Source: Cytophagales bacterium
GTDB lineage: Bacteria > Bacteroidota > Bacteroidia > Cytophagales > CCMP332
NCBI GenBank assembly: GCA_028279065.1
Contig: JANQSY010000049.1
Span: 1-64,000, forward strand
DNA length: 64,000 nucleotides
Reading direction: 5' to 3'
The position numbers and the translations under genes were made by a program. This document shows, piece by piece, positions 16,295-25,473 of this stretch; position 1 is the first letter of the stretch; every line of letters starts with the position of its first letter. The notes under the pieces are model-generated. The model searched no databases. It was not told where the DNA came from and saw nothing but the letters and a program-made list of their open reading frames with translations.

Positions 16295-16314
16295 AGGCTG
16301 ATCGCTTCGGACGG

Positions 16315-16322
16315 CAAAAATA
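16315..16322 (-). promoter_or_regulatory. -7 promoter box of paaE
   Basis: TATTTTTG on the minus strand matches TAnnTTTG and would start transcription near 16308, about 14 bases before the paaE ATG. No clear -33 element or copy of the TetR dyad found at 7733 is visible nearby. Confidence 0.55.
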
Positions 16323-16418
16323 AGATTTACTATGCATAAGGATAAACCCTTCCGGTTTGTTTCGGTTTGATTAATTTGATATCCGGGAGTTTGACCAATG
16401 AATATTATCCCTTTTAGT

Positions 16419-17105
16419 ATGAGCTATACCAAATGGCTAATTCTGATCCTTTCACCCATCATGCTTGCCTGTCCCTGCAAAGACAAGCACCTGACCTTCA
16501 CCAGCCATCCCATAGACTCGACAATAAGCTCTCAGATCCCTTATTCCTCAGGAGATACCATCAACCTGACGGATGGGCTCCCAATCGCAAAGTATCTTCC
16601 ATTGTTCGTGAAAGAACGGGCGGATACCTTGATCAGGGGATACTATAGTTCATCCGATCCTCAATTTTCTAACGGGAATTGTGAAACCCATACCCGCCAT
16701 CATCAGCATTTTTTAAAGACTCTTGTTCATTGCCCTTCTTACGATTTCTCCATCCTTATTAATCTCAAAACCGAATATCCGCCCTTCCGAGCGGATTCGA
16801 GTGAACTGGGCTCTATTGAGTTTTGGGCCCATGAACCTGTATTGCAACCTTCAGAGATCTTTGATAATAGCATTAGACAGGCCAGGATAGGTTCAAGGGA
16901 GTATTTCAATCAATTCCGCTTTATTGGAGGCAATATTTACCAGGACTCCATGATTGTGGGACCAAAGATCTACTATGGTGTGATCAGAATTGCAGATCCG
17001 AATCCATCACCTTTTGATCCCCTGGAAGCGATCTTTTATAACAAAACAGAAGGGATCATTGCCCTATATCTGAGCAATGGAGAGAAGTATTTTTTGCTTA
17101 ATTGA
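16419..17105 (+). CDS. Putative lipoprotein of unknown function
   Basis: From Met at 16419 the 228-residue product begins with a lipoprotein signal (YTKWLILILSPIMLACPC), Cys being the likely lipidation site. An in-frame ATG at 16398 would add seven residues. The mature part has no recognised domain; it contains a His-rich stretch (THTRHHQHFL) and alternating strand-like sequence. It is convergent with the next gene, 6 bases apart. Confidence 0.7.
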   Translation: MSYTKWLILILSPIMLACPCKDKHLTFTSHPIDSTISSQIPYSSGDTINLTDGLPIAKYLPLFVKERADTLIRGYYSSSDPQFSNGNCETHTRHHQHFLKTLVHCPSYDFSILINLKTEYPPFRADSSELGSIEFWAHEPVLQPSEIFDNSIRQARIGSREYFNQFRFIGGNIYQDSMIVGPKIYYGVIRIADPNPSPFDPLEAIFYNKTEGIIALYLSNGEKYFLLN

Positions 17106-17111
17106 AAATTA

Positions 17112-17942
17112 TTACTCGATCCTTTTTAACCAGATCAGCTCGTTTGGCCTGGTTTTGATATAGCTGGCAAGGCGCATTTTTGATTCTCCCTCCTTTTGAT
17201 ATCGAACCAGAGCAAAATCCTCTCCGAGTCCAATGATCTCGCCCGGAAATTTCTTTCCAACATTTTCTCCCTGGTCATCAAAGAACCACTCATGAACATT
17301 GACCTTATCTCCAACTTCATACCCATTGTAATACTCCCGGTTCCCTGACTCCCTCTCAATCTTAAAAAGATATTTCTGGTAGGCCTGCTGGAACTTTACC
17401 CGACCAGACCTATCCTTGGTTGCAAGCTTCAATCCTTTTCCACTTGAGTTCCTAATTATTTGAGCCCGGAATACTTCAGGAGCTTGGGTCCTTGACTGGA
17501 CTGAGGTAGAATAATAGACCTCTTCACCCCAATTAAATCTTCCAACAATTTTCGAGTTGAATTTCGTAACCAGCTTTGGGATATGGGTAGAGTCCTCATT
17601 CAAAAATCTAACCTTATGTGCTGTGATCAGAACTTTTTCAGTTAATACCAATAAGTAGTATCCCCGAACAACATCTACGGATACATTAGCCAAAGCCTCT
17701 CCATCCCTCAGACCTGCATTTCTCATCAGGTTCTCTCGCGCTTCAGCGATCAATCCTTCTGATCCAAGCCCACCGATTCCAAGGATTTTAGTTGTCCCTG
17801 ATGATCCAAAAACAGTTGATACGTATTCGAAATTAGGATGGGACAAGGAAGCATTCCCTGTCATCATTCCAGAATGGAATGCACAGGAGGAAAAAAACAA
17901 AAGGGCAAATAGTACAGGAAATGTTCTGGGAAATTTTCTCAT
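17112..17942 (-). CDS. Lipoprotein with DUF6567-like N-terminal region
   Basis: From the Met at 17942 the product has 276 residues, with a lipoprotein signal (FPVLFALLFFSSC) and a conserved N-terminal part (FHSGMMTGNASLSHPNFEYV, then KILGIGGLGSEGLIAEA). It resembles a family of Bacteroidota lipoproteins that I recall as DUF6567; this was not checked by search. The C-terminal half has beta-rich sequence with a possible small barrel (YNGYEVGDKVNVHEWFFDDQ). The upstream in-frame start at 17984 places 14 unneeded residues before the signal. A truncated copy lies at 20565-20774. Confidence 0.75.
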   Translation of the reverse strand: MRKFPRTFPVLFALLFFSSCAFHSGMMTGNASLSHPNFEYVSTVFGSSGTTKILGIGGLGSEGLIAEARENLMRNAGLRDGEALANVSVDVVRGYYLLVLTEKVLITAHKVRFLNEDSTHIPKLVTKFNSKIVGRFNWGEEVYYSTSVQSRTQAPEVFRAQIIRNSSGKGLKLATKDRSGRVKFQQAYQKYLFKIERESGNREYYNGYEVGDKVNVHEWFFDDQGENVGKKFPGEIIGLGEDFALVRYQKEGESKMRLASYIKTRPNELIWLKRIE

Positions 17943-17950
17943 GTCGAAGG
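17761..17950 (-). repeat. Direct repeat, copy 1 (5' part of the lipoprotein gene)
   Basis: This segment aligns without gaps to 20593-20782, with about 19 mismatches in 190 bases by eye (about 90% identity). It covers the signal peptide and first 60 codons of the lipoprotein gene and stops a few bases before the start codon. The two copies are in the same orientation and enclose the large T9SS gene. Confidence 0.9.
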
Positions 17951-18066
17951 AAAAACAAACGCTATACCAATTTAATATGCTCAAAGGATTTGATCAAAGA
18001 CTTCGTAACATCCCTCATGGAAATACGAACTAAAGGCCATACTCCCGCTCTTAAGAGATTGTTCAT

Positions 18067-18100
18067 AAAAAAATCCCCTTTGAAAGATCAAAGGGGATTT
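18067..18100 (-). terminator. Intrinsic terminator after the large T9SS protein gene
   Basis: Read on the minus strand, a perfect 13-bp stem (AAATCCCCTTTGA pairing with TCAAAGGGGATTT) around a 4-base loop runs into seven T residues. It lies 25 bases after the stop codon at 18125 and separates this gene from the lipoprotein gene downstream. Confidence 0.95.
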
Positions 18101-18124
18101 GGAATTGAAATGGTATGAAATTTT

Positions 18125-20326
18125 CTAATGTTGGATTGAGATCCGCTTGACTTCTCTTGTTCCGTCAAGTAGGAATAACTCAAGAAAGTATGTTCCCGAT
18201 GGGATCAAGGAAACATCATGGCTAAATTCAGTCTTTTTCTGAATCTGATGAGTTTGGATCACTTTGCCCCTCACATCGATCATCTTAAAGGATGTTATCT
18301 CTGCGCCTCGAGACCAAATGGTCAACTCTTGGTTTGCCGGATTAGGGTACACTCGAATCTCGGTTGTCATTAAATCGCTTGAGTTAGAAAATTGTCCCTC
18401 ACGCTGGTCATCATGAATACAGCTACCGACGCCGGGGTTAATCACATAGGTTGCATATTCTATGCATGAACCATCATCTACCTCCACTACATAGGTTCCA
18501 GGGGCCAAATTGCTAATTACCGGCCCTGTTGCTCCGGAGATAGGATTCATGTTTTCATCAAACCATTGATAGGCATATAAAGGACCGCTGCCGCCTGAAG
18601 CACTTATACTGATCTGTCCATCATTGCAATTGACTCCGGTTTCATGCCGTAAATGATTCAGTGAAATCGTAGGAGGTGTGGTAATTGTAATATCTACCGA
18701 TTGAACAACTGCGCAATGGTTGGATACCTCTACATAATAAGTCCCATTTGTGAACGGATAAAATGTCTGCCCGGTATGCACAGGATTAATGCCACTGCCT
18801 TTGAACCAATTAAATGACAAACCTGTCCCGGTAGCATTTACGGTAAGCATATCCACGCAGTTTCCACCTTTTGAAAGGAAAGTGATCACAGGTTCAACAG
18901 TAACCCAAACAGTATTTGAGGTGACTGAACTACAGCTATTAGAAACCACAACATAATAGTTACCGTCATATTCCGGAGTAAAGTTTTGGCCTGAAGCCTG
19001 CCAGATCCCGCCCTGCTTATACCAATCATACGACAGATTCGGACCAGTGGCGGTAACACTTAGCCCGCTTACGCAATTTCCACCAACCGGCTGGTTGATG
19101 ATTTTCGGTTGGGTACAGTAATAGGTGAAGGTCGAATAAATCGGACTCGCACCGTCCCCGTTTTGGGTGAAATCATGAATTACATTAAAATTCTGACTAT
19201 TCAGATCAAAAGTAAAAACGGTCCCTAGCCCTGCAGATCCCGGGGTACTTCCCCCTCTATAGGTCATTCCATATAAAACATCATTGGGGGCAATATAGGG
19301 GGTTCCGAGTGCCAAATCACCATCACCGTTTAGATCGTCAAAATGATGAAGGACGGTTAAAGGGTTCGTGGTTGCATTCAGATCGTAAACGAACAGGGTT
19401 CCATTCCAGTTTGCACCCTGTCTTGAAGCATAACCATATAGTTTATCGTTTTTAAGAACTAAATCTCCTTTAGGCTGGATTCCATTCCCTGAGCCGAGAT
19501 CCTGGATTATAGCATAGCTACCGGGAATGCCAATTGTATACTTGAAAATACCCCCTGTGTTGGGAACATTTCCCTGGCTGCTTCCCAGATGAAAAAGTCC
19601 ATAAAAGGTATCATTTCCATCAAAAGTCAAACTACCGTGGACATCTCCCCCGGTATACATAAAGTTCAAATTCAGGACTTGCAGGACCTGGTAAGGACTG
19701 GAATTCATTGGATCCAAATCATATTCAAATAGGACACCATTGGCGAGACCATGTTTATTAAACCCCAGAGCACTTGTTACTCCATATAATTTGCCATTAA
19801 CATGAATAAGGGATCCGATAGGAAGTCCCCCGGTGAGCCCGTGAAAAATATGCAATGGAGTATAAGAAAATGTGCTTGGGTCCAGTTCAAATAGAACTCC
19901 AGCATCATTATTCCCCCCTTGGTAGGTCAGCCCATAAATCAGGCCGTTGACTTCAATCAAGGAACCTTTGGGAAATGAACCCCGGTGGGGTAAAAACAAC
20001 CCGGTAAGGTCCACCTGGTTGACAATGGTTTGACTTTGAACATCAAATTCAAAAACGGTTCCCTTGCCATTAAGCCCACCATATTCCGTCATCCCGTATA
20101 AATTACCATTTGAACCTTTTAACAGACTTCCATTGGGTCGGTGACCATCACCATTTTGGGTATCAAATTCATATTCAATAGTCCAGGCATTTGTACAAAC
20201 GTCAAGTCTATTGATGGTACCACCGGATATGCCACCGTCACTCGTCATAGTGTACACAACCTGAGCGACGCCGGACTGAATTACCAGCAATAACATAATG
20301 GTCAAAGAATGAAAAAACAACTTCAT
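18125..20326 (-). CDS. T9SS-exported protein with GloVer-type tandem repeats and Ig-like domains
   Basis: From Met at 20326 the 733-residue product has a signal peptide (LFFHSLTIMLLLVIQSGVAQ). About 400 residues of repeats follow, built around a GSL...NGxLYGxTxxGG...GxxFxxD pattern, seven or so copies, which matches the choice-of-anchor GloVer repeat. Then come two or three Ig/PKD-like domains with paired Cys (GGNCVSGLSVTATG, GGNCVDMLTVNATG) and an SprB-like segment (LAPGTYVVEVDDGSC). The C-terminus is a T9SS type A sorting domain (RVYPNPANQELTIW ... SGTYFLELFLLDG). It should be exported by type IX secretion and held at the surface or released. Adhesion or a structural role is plausible. Confidence 0.88.
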   Translation of the reverse strand: MKLFFHSLTIMLLLVIQSGVAQVVYTMTSDGGISGGTINRLDVCTNAWTIEYEFDTQNGDGHRPNGSLLKGSNGNLYGMTEYGGLNGKGTVFEFDVQSQTIVNQVDLTGLFLPHRGSFPKGSLIEVNGLIYGLTYQGGNNDAGVLFELDPSTFSYTPLHIFHGLTGGLPIGSLIHVNGKLYGVTSALGFNKHGLANGVLFEYDLDPMNSSPYQVLQVLNLNFMYTGGDVHGSLTFDGNDTFYGLFHLGSSQGNVPNTGGIFKYTIGIPGSYAIIQDLGSGNGIQPKGDLVLKNDKLYGYASRQGANWNGTLFVYDLNATTNPLTVLHHFDDLNGDGDLALGTPYIAPNDVLYGMTYRGGSTPGSAGLGTVFTFDLNSQNFNVIHDFTQNGDGASPIYSTFTYYCTQPKIINQPVGGNCVSGLSVTATGPNLSYDWYKQGGIWQASGQNFTPEYDGNYYVVVSNSCSSVTSNTVWVTVEPVITFLSKGGNCVDMLTVNATGTGLSFNWFKGSGINPVHTGQTFYPFTNGTYYVEVSNHCAVVQSVDITITTPPTISLNHLRHETGVNCNDGQISISASGGSGPLYAYQWFDENMNPISGATGPVISNLAPGTYVVEVDDGSCIEYATYVINPGVGSCIHDDQREGQFSNSSDLMTTEIRVYPNPANQELTIWSRGAEITSFKMIDVRGKVIQTHQIQKKTEFSHDVSLIPSGTYFLELFLLDGTREVKRISIQH

Positions 20327-20564
20327 GTGTGCAATTAGTTTAGTTGGTTGATCAATATCCGATTCGCAAGTCAAAAAGCAGCTCAGGTTTTGTGAATGTC
20401 GATGGTTCTGCCATGAAATAATATTCTGACTTTATAAAAGGAGTCGAAGTTGCACTAAACCCCAATAGCTTCAGTAACCCTACTTTATAGCCTAGAACGT
20501 TCAAAAGAGGACTGTTGTGGATGACATAATAAGGAGCTCAGGCTCAACCAGATATCCACCAAGG

Positions 20565-20774
20565 CTAGCCTCTAAATGTTGACCCAAAAAGAGATCCCAG
20601 CCCGCCGATTCCAAGGATTTTAGTCGTCCCTGCTGATCCAAAAACAGTTGATAGGTATTCAAAATTTGGATGCGACAAGGAAGCGCTTCCTGTCATCATT
20701 CGTGAATGGAATGCACAGAAGGAAGAAAACAAAAGGGCGAATAGTAGAGGAAATGTTCTGGGAAATTTTTTCAT
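20565..20774 (-). pseudogene. Truncated copy of the DUF6567-like lipoprotein gene
   Basis: The 69-codon frame begins with the same signal peptide and N-terminus as the gene at 17112-17942 (FPLLFALLFSSFC, then MMTGSASLSHPNFEYLSTVF and KILGIGGLGS). It then diverges and stops after 8 unrelated residues. Homology is sharply limited to 20593-20782. With only about 60 of 276 codons left it is almost certainly a non-functional remnant of a duplication, although a short lipoprotein could still be made. Confidence 0.85.
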
Positions 20775-20782
20775 GTCAAAGG
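20593..20782 (-). repeat. Direct repeat, copy 2 (lipoprotein gene remnant)
   Basis: Second copy of the segment at 17761-17950, same orientation, about 90% identical. The two copies are 2.6 kb apart. Recombination between them would delete the T9SS gene. Confidence 0.9.
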
Positions 20783-20867
20783 TTAATCAATTTCCGTTCC
20801 CAAAAGTATTCGAAATCTGAGTCCTTAACATTGTTAGTCTTTTTAAGAAGAAGTGGTAATTTAAAGT

Positions 20868-21566
20868 ATGCTCTTCAAGGCCACCGAAGGTAGTTATGCC
20901 CAATTTCTTAGCCTGCCTGAATCAGGAATGGGGTATCAGCTGATCAGGGCGATCCCCATGGGAAAAACTCGAGAGAACAATTATGTCGTCTATAATTCTC
21001 AGTTGATTGTCGAACTTGACCTTGATTTTGATGGATCAAAAATGCAAATACTGGAAGATGGGTTTGAGGTTAAACTAAACGAATCTGAATTTTTAGAATT
21101 CAAAGATCAATCGATACTTCCTTTGACAAAAAGTGATCTTAATATTGGCTTTCAGCTTTCTGAAGGTTCGGAATCTTATAAAGGCCGACGCAGCGGAGGT
21201 TCAGGAGCAATTGAAAATCCAACTGAAATCTGCGATGGTAGAGAAATATTCGTCAGGTTATCTCATTATAAGGATGACAAAAGAATTGACTCCATTTTGG
21301 AGAAACTTAGGCCGGGAACCTATACCACCATGTTAGATGACTACGACACCTGTGTTAAAGTAAATGATGATCCAATAGATAGGTATGCCTTGCCTTCGGA
21401 TGAACTAATCAAATACGCGTTCTATGTAAAACCTGATCGGATTGACCATGTTCAAAGAGGTGTCGTACAACCTGCCTTCGGAAGAATTGGAGGAGGCCTG
21501 GAAGCTTTCTTCAAAAATGGAACTTCAACAAAAACATACTTAGAAAGACGGAGTTATGGAAAATAG
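20868..21566 (+). CDS. Two-domain protein: GMGYQ module plus toxin-like C-terminus (tentative)
   Basis: This 232-residue protein has no signal peptide. Its N-terminus (about 1-60) shares the motif LPESGMGYQLI with the next gene. The C-terminal 120 residues include GTYTTMLDDYDTC, DRYALPSDELIKYAFYV and QPAFGRIGGGLEAFF. The FGxxGGG element followed by a short tail reminds me of C-terminal domains of polymorphic toxins, but I could not test this and no active site can be named. The next gene overlaps by 11 bases, so the two form a unit. They sit beside a decayed duplication, in the most accessory-looking part of the window. Confidence 0.6.
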   Translation: MLFKATEGSYAQFLSLPESGMGYQLIRAIPMGKTRENNYVVYNSQLIVELDLDFDGSKMQILEDGFEVKLNESEFLEFKDQSILPLTKSDLNIGFQLSEGSESYKGRRSGGSGAIENPTEICDGREIFVRLSHYKDDKRIDSILEKLRPGTYTTMLDDYDTCVKVNDDPIDRYALPSDELIKYAFYVKPDRIDHVQRGVVQPAFGRIGGGLEAFFKNGTSTKTYLERRSYGK

Positions 21567-21771
21567 TATACAACTGCCTGAAAATATTGTAAAACACTTA
21601 AGTAACCTTCCGGAACAAGGTATGGGCTATCAGATTGTTAATGTCATATTAAAAAACGGTAGGAAGTTAAAAAGGAAAGTGGTTTTGAACTCTTCTATTC
21701 TAAAGGTTGACAAAAAAGAAAAGATATCCTCTGAAGACATACTCGGTGCGGAACTTGCCATTTCAGAATAA
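21556..21771 (+). CDS. Small GMGYQ-motif protein
   Basis: The 71-residue product consists almost wholly of one small domain: HLSNLPEQGMGYQIVNVILK, then KRKVVLNSSILKVDK. It matches the N-terminal module of the preceding protein (LPESGMGYQLI ... VVYNSQLIVELD). It overlaps the upstream gene by 11 bases and abuts the convergent gene. A role as partner or immunity-like protein of the upstream product is possible but unproven. Confidence 0.65.
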   Translation: MENSIQLPENIVKHLSNLPEQGMGYQIVNVILKNGRKLKRKVVLNSSILKVDKKEKISSEDILGAELAISE

Positions 21772-23958
21772 TCAAACGTTGAACCAATAAGTCAGCTTGA
21801 ACACTATCGCCCTGTTCTTGGCCTTGAGGACGTCGCTGAAGTAATTCTCGGTATAAACAATGAAGAAGTCGGAAACCGGGGCAAATCGGTATTGGAATCG
21901 GGTGTTGATATTAAAGTTGTTGACCTGCTGGTTGTATTGGAAGAAAGTGCTGAGGAATACCTTCCTTGAAAAGGTCAGATCAAGCCTTGGGCCGACCAGC
22001 CAATTCCCTCTATCTCCTTCCGTTCCTTCAAGATCCAGATAATTATACTCCGCATTGAAATTGATCGAGCCATAGGGTTGGAATCGGTAACCTATGTTGG
22101 TCCTGAAAAAAGGCCTTTGGGCATTATAGAACCCTCCATTGGCAACCACAACTCCCCAGGTGACCTTCTTTCTCTGATCGCTGTCATACCAGAATCCATA
22201 GCGGTTCCATTCATAGTCTGTCATGGCAGGCAGAGAATCCTGGTTATCAGGGTCAAAGCCGATATTGAAATAATTCTGAAGGTAGATATAACTTGTCTCT
22301 GCCCAGGCTCCAAAACTACTGGTATTCAGCATCCTGAAGGAATAACCCACCTCGGCATTTCGATCTGTTAATCTCCAATTCGGATTGAAAATATGATCTA
22401 AGTCTATATAGGGTCCATGCCTGACGATCTTATTGCTCTCCGGGTAGAATTGGTAGTTGGCAAATTGAGAAAAGGATTGAAAGCCCTTCCTGGGAAGGAA
22501 TCCCACATCAAGCTGATAGTTCTCCCCTATGAATTGGTGTCCAGCACCGATCTCAAAATTTCGACTCTGATAACTGGTGAAAGCTCCGTGTGCCCAATCA
22601 TTCCCGGATTTACCAGGTGTTTCGGATCGGAACAGGAAATAGTCTCCAGTCCATTTGCCATCCTCTGAAAACAGATTGTATTCCAGTCCATAGGCACGAT
22701 TGTAATCATTATCGACCAACCCCGCATCACCATCAGCGGTGTTATTGAACCTCATCCCCTGCCGGTTCACAAAGATCCCCTGAATATTGGACCTCGCAAA
22801 GGTCTTTTGCTGGAAAACAGCAACGGTGTAATTGTTATTTGTATCCGCCTGATACAGTCCATCTTCCTGCATATTGAGAAGCCCTATCCTAAGGTTCTCG
22901 TTCAACTTTCCCGACAACCTGAACCCTGCAATGATCGGCTTCTGAAGCCCGATCCTACGGGAAAAGAAAACCCTCGAGTTCGGATAGCCGAACCTGGAAA
23001 ACAGATCAGCATTTTCAAGGAAAAACTGTCTCCTTTCGGGAAAGAATAGCTCAAAGCGATTCAGGTTGGTCTGCTGGACATCAACCTCCACCTGAGCAAA
23101 ATTTGGATTGAAGGTCAGGTCAAGATTCATGGCAGGCCCCAGACCTATTTTCACATCTCCTCCTGCCTGGAAATCGGTTTGCTCATTATCCTCTTCACTA
23201 TCGTCGTCATAGAATCTAACCGCCCGTGCGGCCACATAAGGGATGATGGAAATATTAGCTCCGGGCTTTGGAAGGGAGTCCTCCCAGTGGATCTTTCCTG
23301 AATACGAAAAATTCGATGCCCCAAATTGCCTGGGGACGAAATTCCAGGTGGAAACCTGGTTGTTCTTAAGATCATGCCGAAGGAAGTGAACATTCCATCT
23401 TTTAAGTTTCTTATCGTAGCGGATCGACTTGAAGGGCACTTTGAATTCTGCGGTCCACCCCAGTGAATCCTGATTGGATTCCAGGTACCAAACATTATCC
23501 CATTCTTCAGCAACATTCTGCCCAAAGAAAACGGTGCCCTCCCTTTGAACCCCAAAGGGGGTAGTGCCAAATGTGAACCCATTGGTCTTGTCATCATAGG
23601 TATCGAAGTAAACCGAAAAGTTGTCGTTCCCTCCAAATCCCCAGTCCCGACGTAAACTCTGAACCACAAAAGGTCTTTGGGTAGTATCCCACATTCTGGC
23701 TCCGATGTAAATGAATTTATCATCGAACACCATCTTTACCAAGGTCTGGCTAATGACTGCAGCGGTATCATTGGGAGAGTTCAGGTAGAAGGTATTTGCA
23801 GAATCCTGTGTTCTCCACGCCTCCTCTTCAAGCTTGCCATCCAGTACGATCTTCGAAGTTGTCCTGTAGACATGGAAATCCCTTACCTCGATCTCCTGGG
23901 AGAAGAGGTGGGTGTTCAGGGCCAGCAAAAAAGCCAATATTTTATATCTGGAGGCCAC
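21772..23958 (-). CDS. DUF5916 protein: CBM9-like domain plus outer-membrane barrel-like region
   Basis: The 728-residue product has a signal peptide (residues 1-20) and an N-terminal CBM9-like beta-sandwich (IVLDGKLEEEAWRTQDSANT, FIYIGARMWDT). A long beta-rich region with barrel-like strands follows, to an aromatic C-terminal end (VFKLTYWFNV). This is the layout of the DUF5916 family, which is common and functionally obscure in Bacteroidota. The start is GTG. It is probably located in the outer membrane. The ligand of the CBM9-like domain is unknown. Confidence 0.85.
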   Translation of the reverse strand: MASRYKILAFLLALNTHLFSQEIEVRDFHVYRTTSKIVLDGKLEEEAWRTQDSANTFYLNSPNDTAAVISQTLVKMVFDDKFIYIGARMWDTTQRPFVVQSLRRDWGFGGNDNFSVYFDTYDDKTNGFTFGTTPFGVQREGTVFFGQNVAEEWDNVWYLESNQDSLGWTAEFKVPFKSIRYDKKLKRWNVHFLRHDLKNNQVSTWNFVPRQFGASNFSYSGKIHWEDSLPKPGANISIIPYVAARAVRFYDDDSEEDNEQTDFQAGGDVKIGLGPAMNLDLTFNPNFAQVEVDVQQTNLNRFELFFPERRQFFLENADLFSRFGYPNSRVFFSRRIGLQKPIIAGFRLSGKLNENLRIGLLNMQEDGLYQADTNNNYTVAVFQQKTFARSNIQGIFVNRQGMRFNNTADGDAGLVDNDYNRAYGLEYNLFSEDGKWTGDYFLFRSETPGKSGNDWAHGAFTSYQSRNFEIGAGHQFIGENYQLDVGFLPRKGFQSFSQFANYQFYPESNKIVRHGPYIDLDHIFNPNWRLTDRNAEVGYSFRMLNTSSFGAWAETSYIYLQNYFNIGFDPDNQDSLPAMTDYEWNRYGFWYDSDQRKKVTWGVVVANGGFYNAQRPFFRTNIGYRFQPYGSINFNAEYNYLDLEGTEGDRGNWLVGPRLDLTFSRKVFLSTFFQYNQQVNNFNINTRFQYRFAPVSDFFIVYTENYFSDVLKAKNRAIVFKLTYWFNV

Positions 23959-24105
23959 TTGGGGTTCGAACTAAGAAAATAAAGACAAAACTTCTTACCC
24001 TTCCATCAAAAACCTATCAACTAAAGGACGAATTATGGATTCCACTTTTGGATTAGGGCCTACAAAGCAATGTTTTTTTCCGAAATTTGCGCCTTCATTT
24101 TTCAG

Positions 24106-25473
24106 ATGGGTAAAGAAAAAGTAAACGATATTTCTTTAAAGGCGCTTTCTCCCCTTGACGGAAGATATTCTGAAAAGATCCAGGAGCTGACCTACTTTTT
24201 TTCTGAATTTGCTTTGATCAAATACAGGGTAAAGATGGAGGTGGAATATCTGATCGCCCTTCTGAGTTATGGCCCTTCAAACCTTCCTAAACTCGATCCC
24301 GCTCAGGAAGATAAACTTCGCCAAATGGTTGAAGCCTTTGATTCAGAACAAGCCCTTTCTATAAAGAAAATTGAAGGTGAGATTAACCATGACGTCAAAG
24401 CGGTAGAGTACTTCCTTAAGAATTTCCTAAAGGAAATGGGTTTGGATCATTTGATAGAATACGTCCATTTCGGCCTTACCTCACAGGATATTAACAACAC
24501 CGCCAACCCCCTTATGGTACAGGGTGCTATGAAGGAGAGCATTGTTCCAACGCTTAAGATGCTTTCCAGCCGGATCGAGAAACTTGCAAATGAATGGAAG
24601 GATATTCCCATGCTTGCCAGGACCCATGGCCAGCCAGCAAGCCCCACCTCGCTTGGCAAAGAGATCGGGGTATTCCATTACAGGCTCAGCAGCCAATTGG
24701 AAGTATTGGAAAGGATACCTATAAGAGGAAAATTCGGCGGTGCCTCCGGGAATTTCAATGCCCACCATGTGGCCTTTCCGGATTTTGATTGGATGGGTTT
24801 TGCGGACAGATTCCTTCATGAGCAGGGTTTACTCAGGCAGCCGCTAACAACGCAAATCGAAAACTATGATACCCTTGCCGCATTGTTTCACGGCATGGAA
24901 AGGATCAATACAATACTTGTAGATCTATGCCGCGATGTCTGGCATTATATTTCAATTAACTATCTGAGCCAAAAATCTTCCAGTAATGAAGTCGGGTCTT
25001 CTGCCATGCCACATAAGGTAAACCCGATCGACTTTGAAAACGCAGAAGGAAACCTGGGGATCGCAAACATCAACTTCCAACACTTGGCGAACAAACTGCC
25101 TGTCAGCCGTTTGCAAAGAGACCTTACGGATTCTACCGTTCTGAGAAATACGGGAGTTCCTTTCGCTCATTCCCTGTTGAGTTATAAATCAATCCTGAAG
25201 GGTTTGGACAAGGTTGTTCCAAATCATGAGGTCATTTCAGGTGATCTTGAAGGCAATTGGATGATAGTTTCTGAAGCCATTCAAAGTATTTTAAGGAGAG
25301 AGGGGTTTCCCAATCCATATGAAACCTTAAAGGATCTTACCCGTGGTAAAGCCAACGTAGGCAAAGAGGAAATCCACGAATTTATCAATGGATTGGAACT
25401 CGATGAAAAGGTCAAAGAAGAATTAAAGGCGATCAGCCCTTCCAACTATACAGGGATCTATCCCGATCAGTAA
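24106..25473 (+). CDS. purB: Adenylosuccinate lyase
   Basis: PurB cleaves SAICAR and adenylosuccinate, releasing fumarate, in purine synthesis. From Met at 24106 the protein has 455 residues, close to the E. coli enzyme. It begins with the family start LKALSPLDGRYSEKIQ and contains the fumarase/aspartase signature SSNEVGSSAMPHKVNPIDFE and the catalytic His region ARTHGQPASPTS. The longer frame from 24070 adds sequence not found in the family and would include the near-promoter box GAAATTTG (24082-24089). The stop overlaps a convergent gene by 7 bases. Confidence 0.97.
   Translation: MGKEKVNDISLKALSPLDGRYSEKIQELTYFFSEFALIKYRVKMEVEYLIALLSYGPSNLPKLDPAQEDKLRQMVEAFDSEQALSIKKIEGEINHDVKAVEYFLKNFLKEMGLDHLIEYVHFGLTSQDINNTANPLMVQGAMKESIVPTLKMLSSRIEKLANEWKDIPMLARTHGQPASPTSLGKEIGVFHYRLSSQLEVLERIPIRGKFGGASGNFNAHHVAFPDFDWMGFADRFLHEQGLLRQPLTTQIENYDTLAALFHGMERINTILVDLCRDVWHYISINYLSQKSSSNEVGSSAMPHKVNPIDFENAEGNLGIANINFQHLANKLPVSRLQRDLTDSTVLRNTGVPFAHSLLSYKSILKGLDKVVPNHEVISGDLEGNWMIVSEAIQSILRREGFPNPYETLKDLTRGKANVGKEEIHEFINGLELDEKVKEELKAISPSNYTGIYPDQ

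Larger units (their letters stand above)
20327..20867. other. 540-base intergenic region with a gene remnant
   Basis: Apart from the truncated lipoprotein copy (20565-20774) I see no intact gene, RNA gene or clear terminator. 20375-20564 has no notable structure. 20783-20867 should contain the promoter of the following plus-strand pair, but no TAnnTTTG box is evident. Confidence 0.7.

Noticed and set aside
17112-21771. Insertion sequence as the cause of the duplicated segment
   Set aside because: No transposase frame, terminal inverted repeats or target-site duplications are visible; homologous duplication explains the data.
23151-23723. 190-codon minus-strand open frame
   Set aside because: It overlaps the DUF5916 gene in another frame, and the encoded sequence is low-complexity and without motifs.
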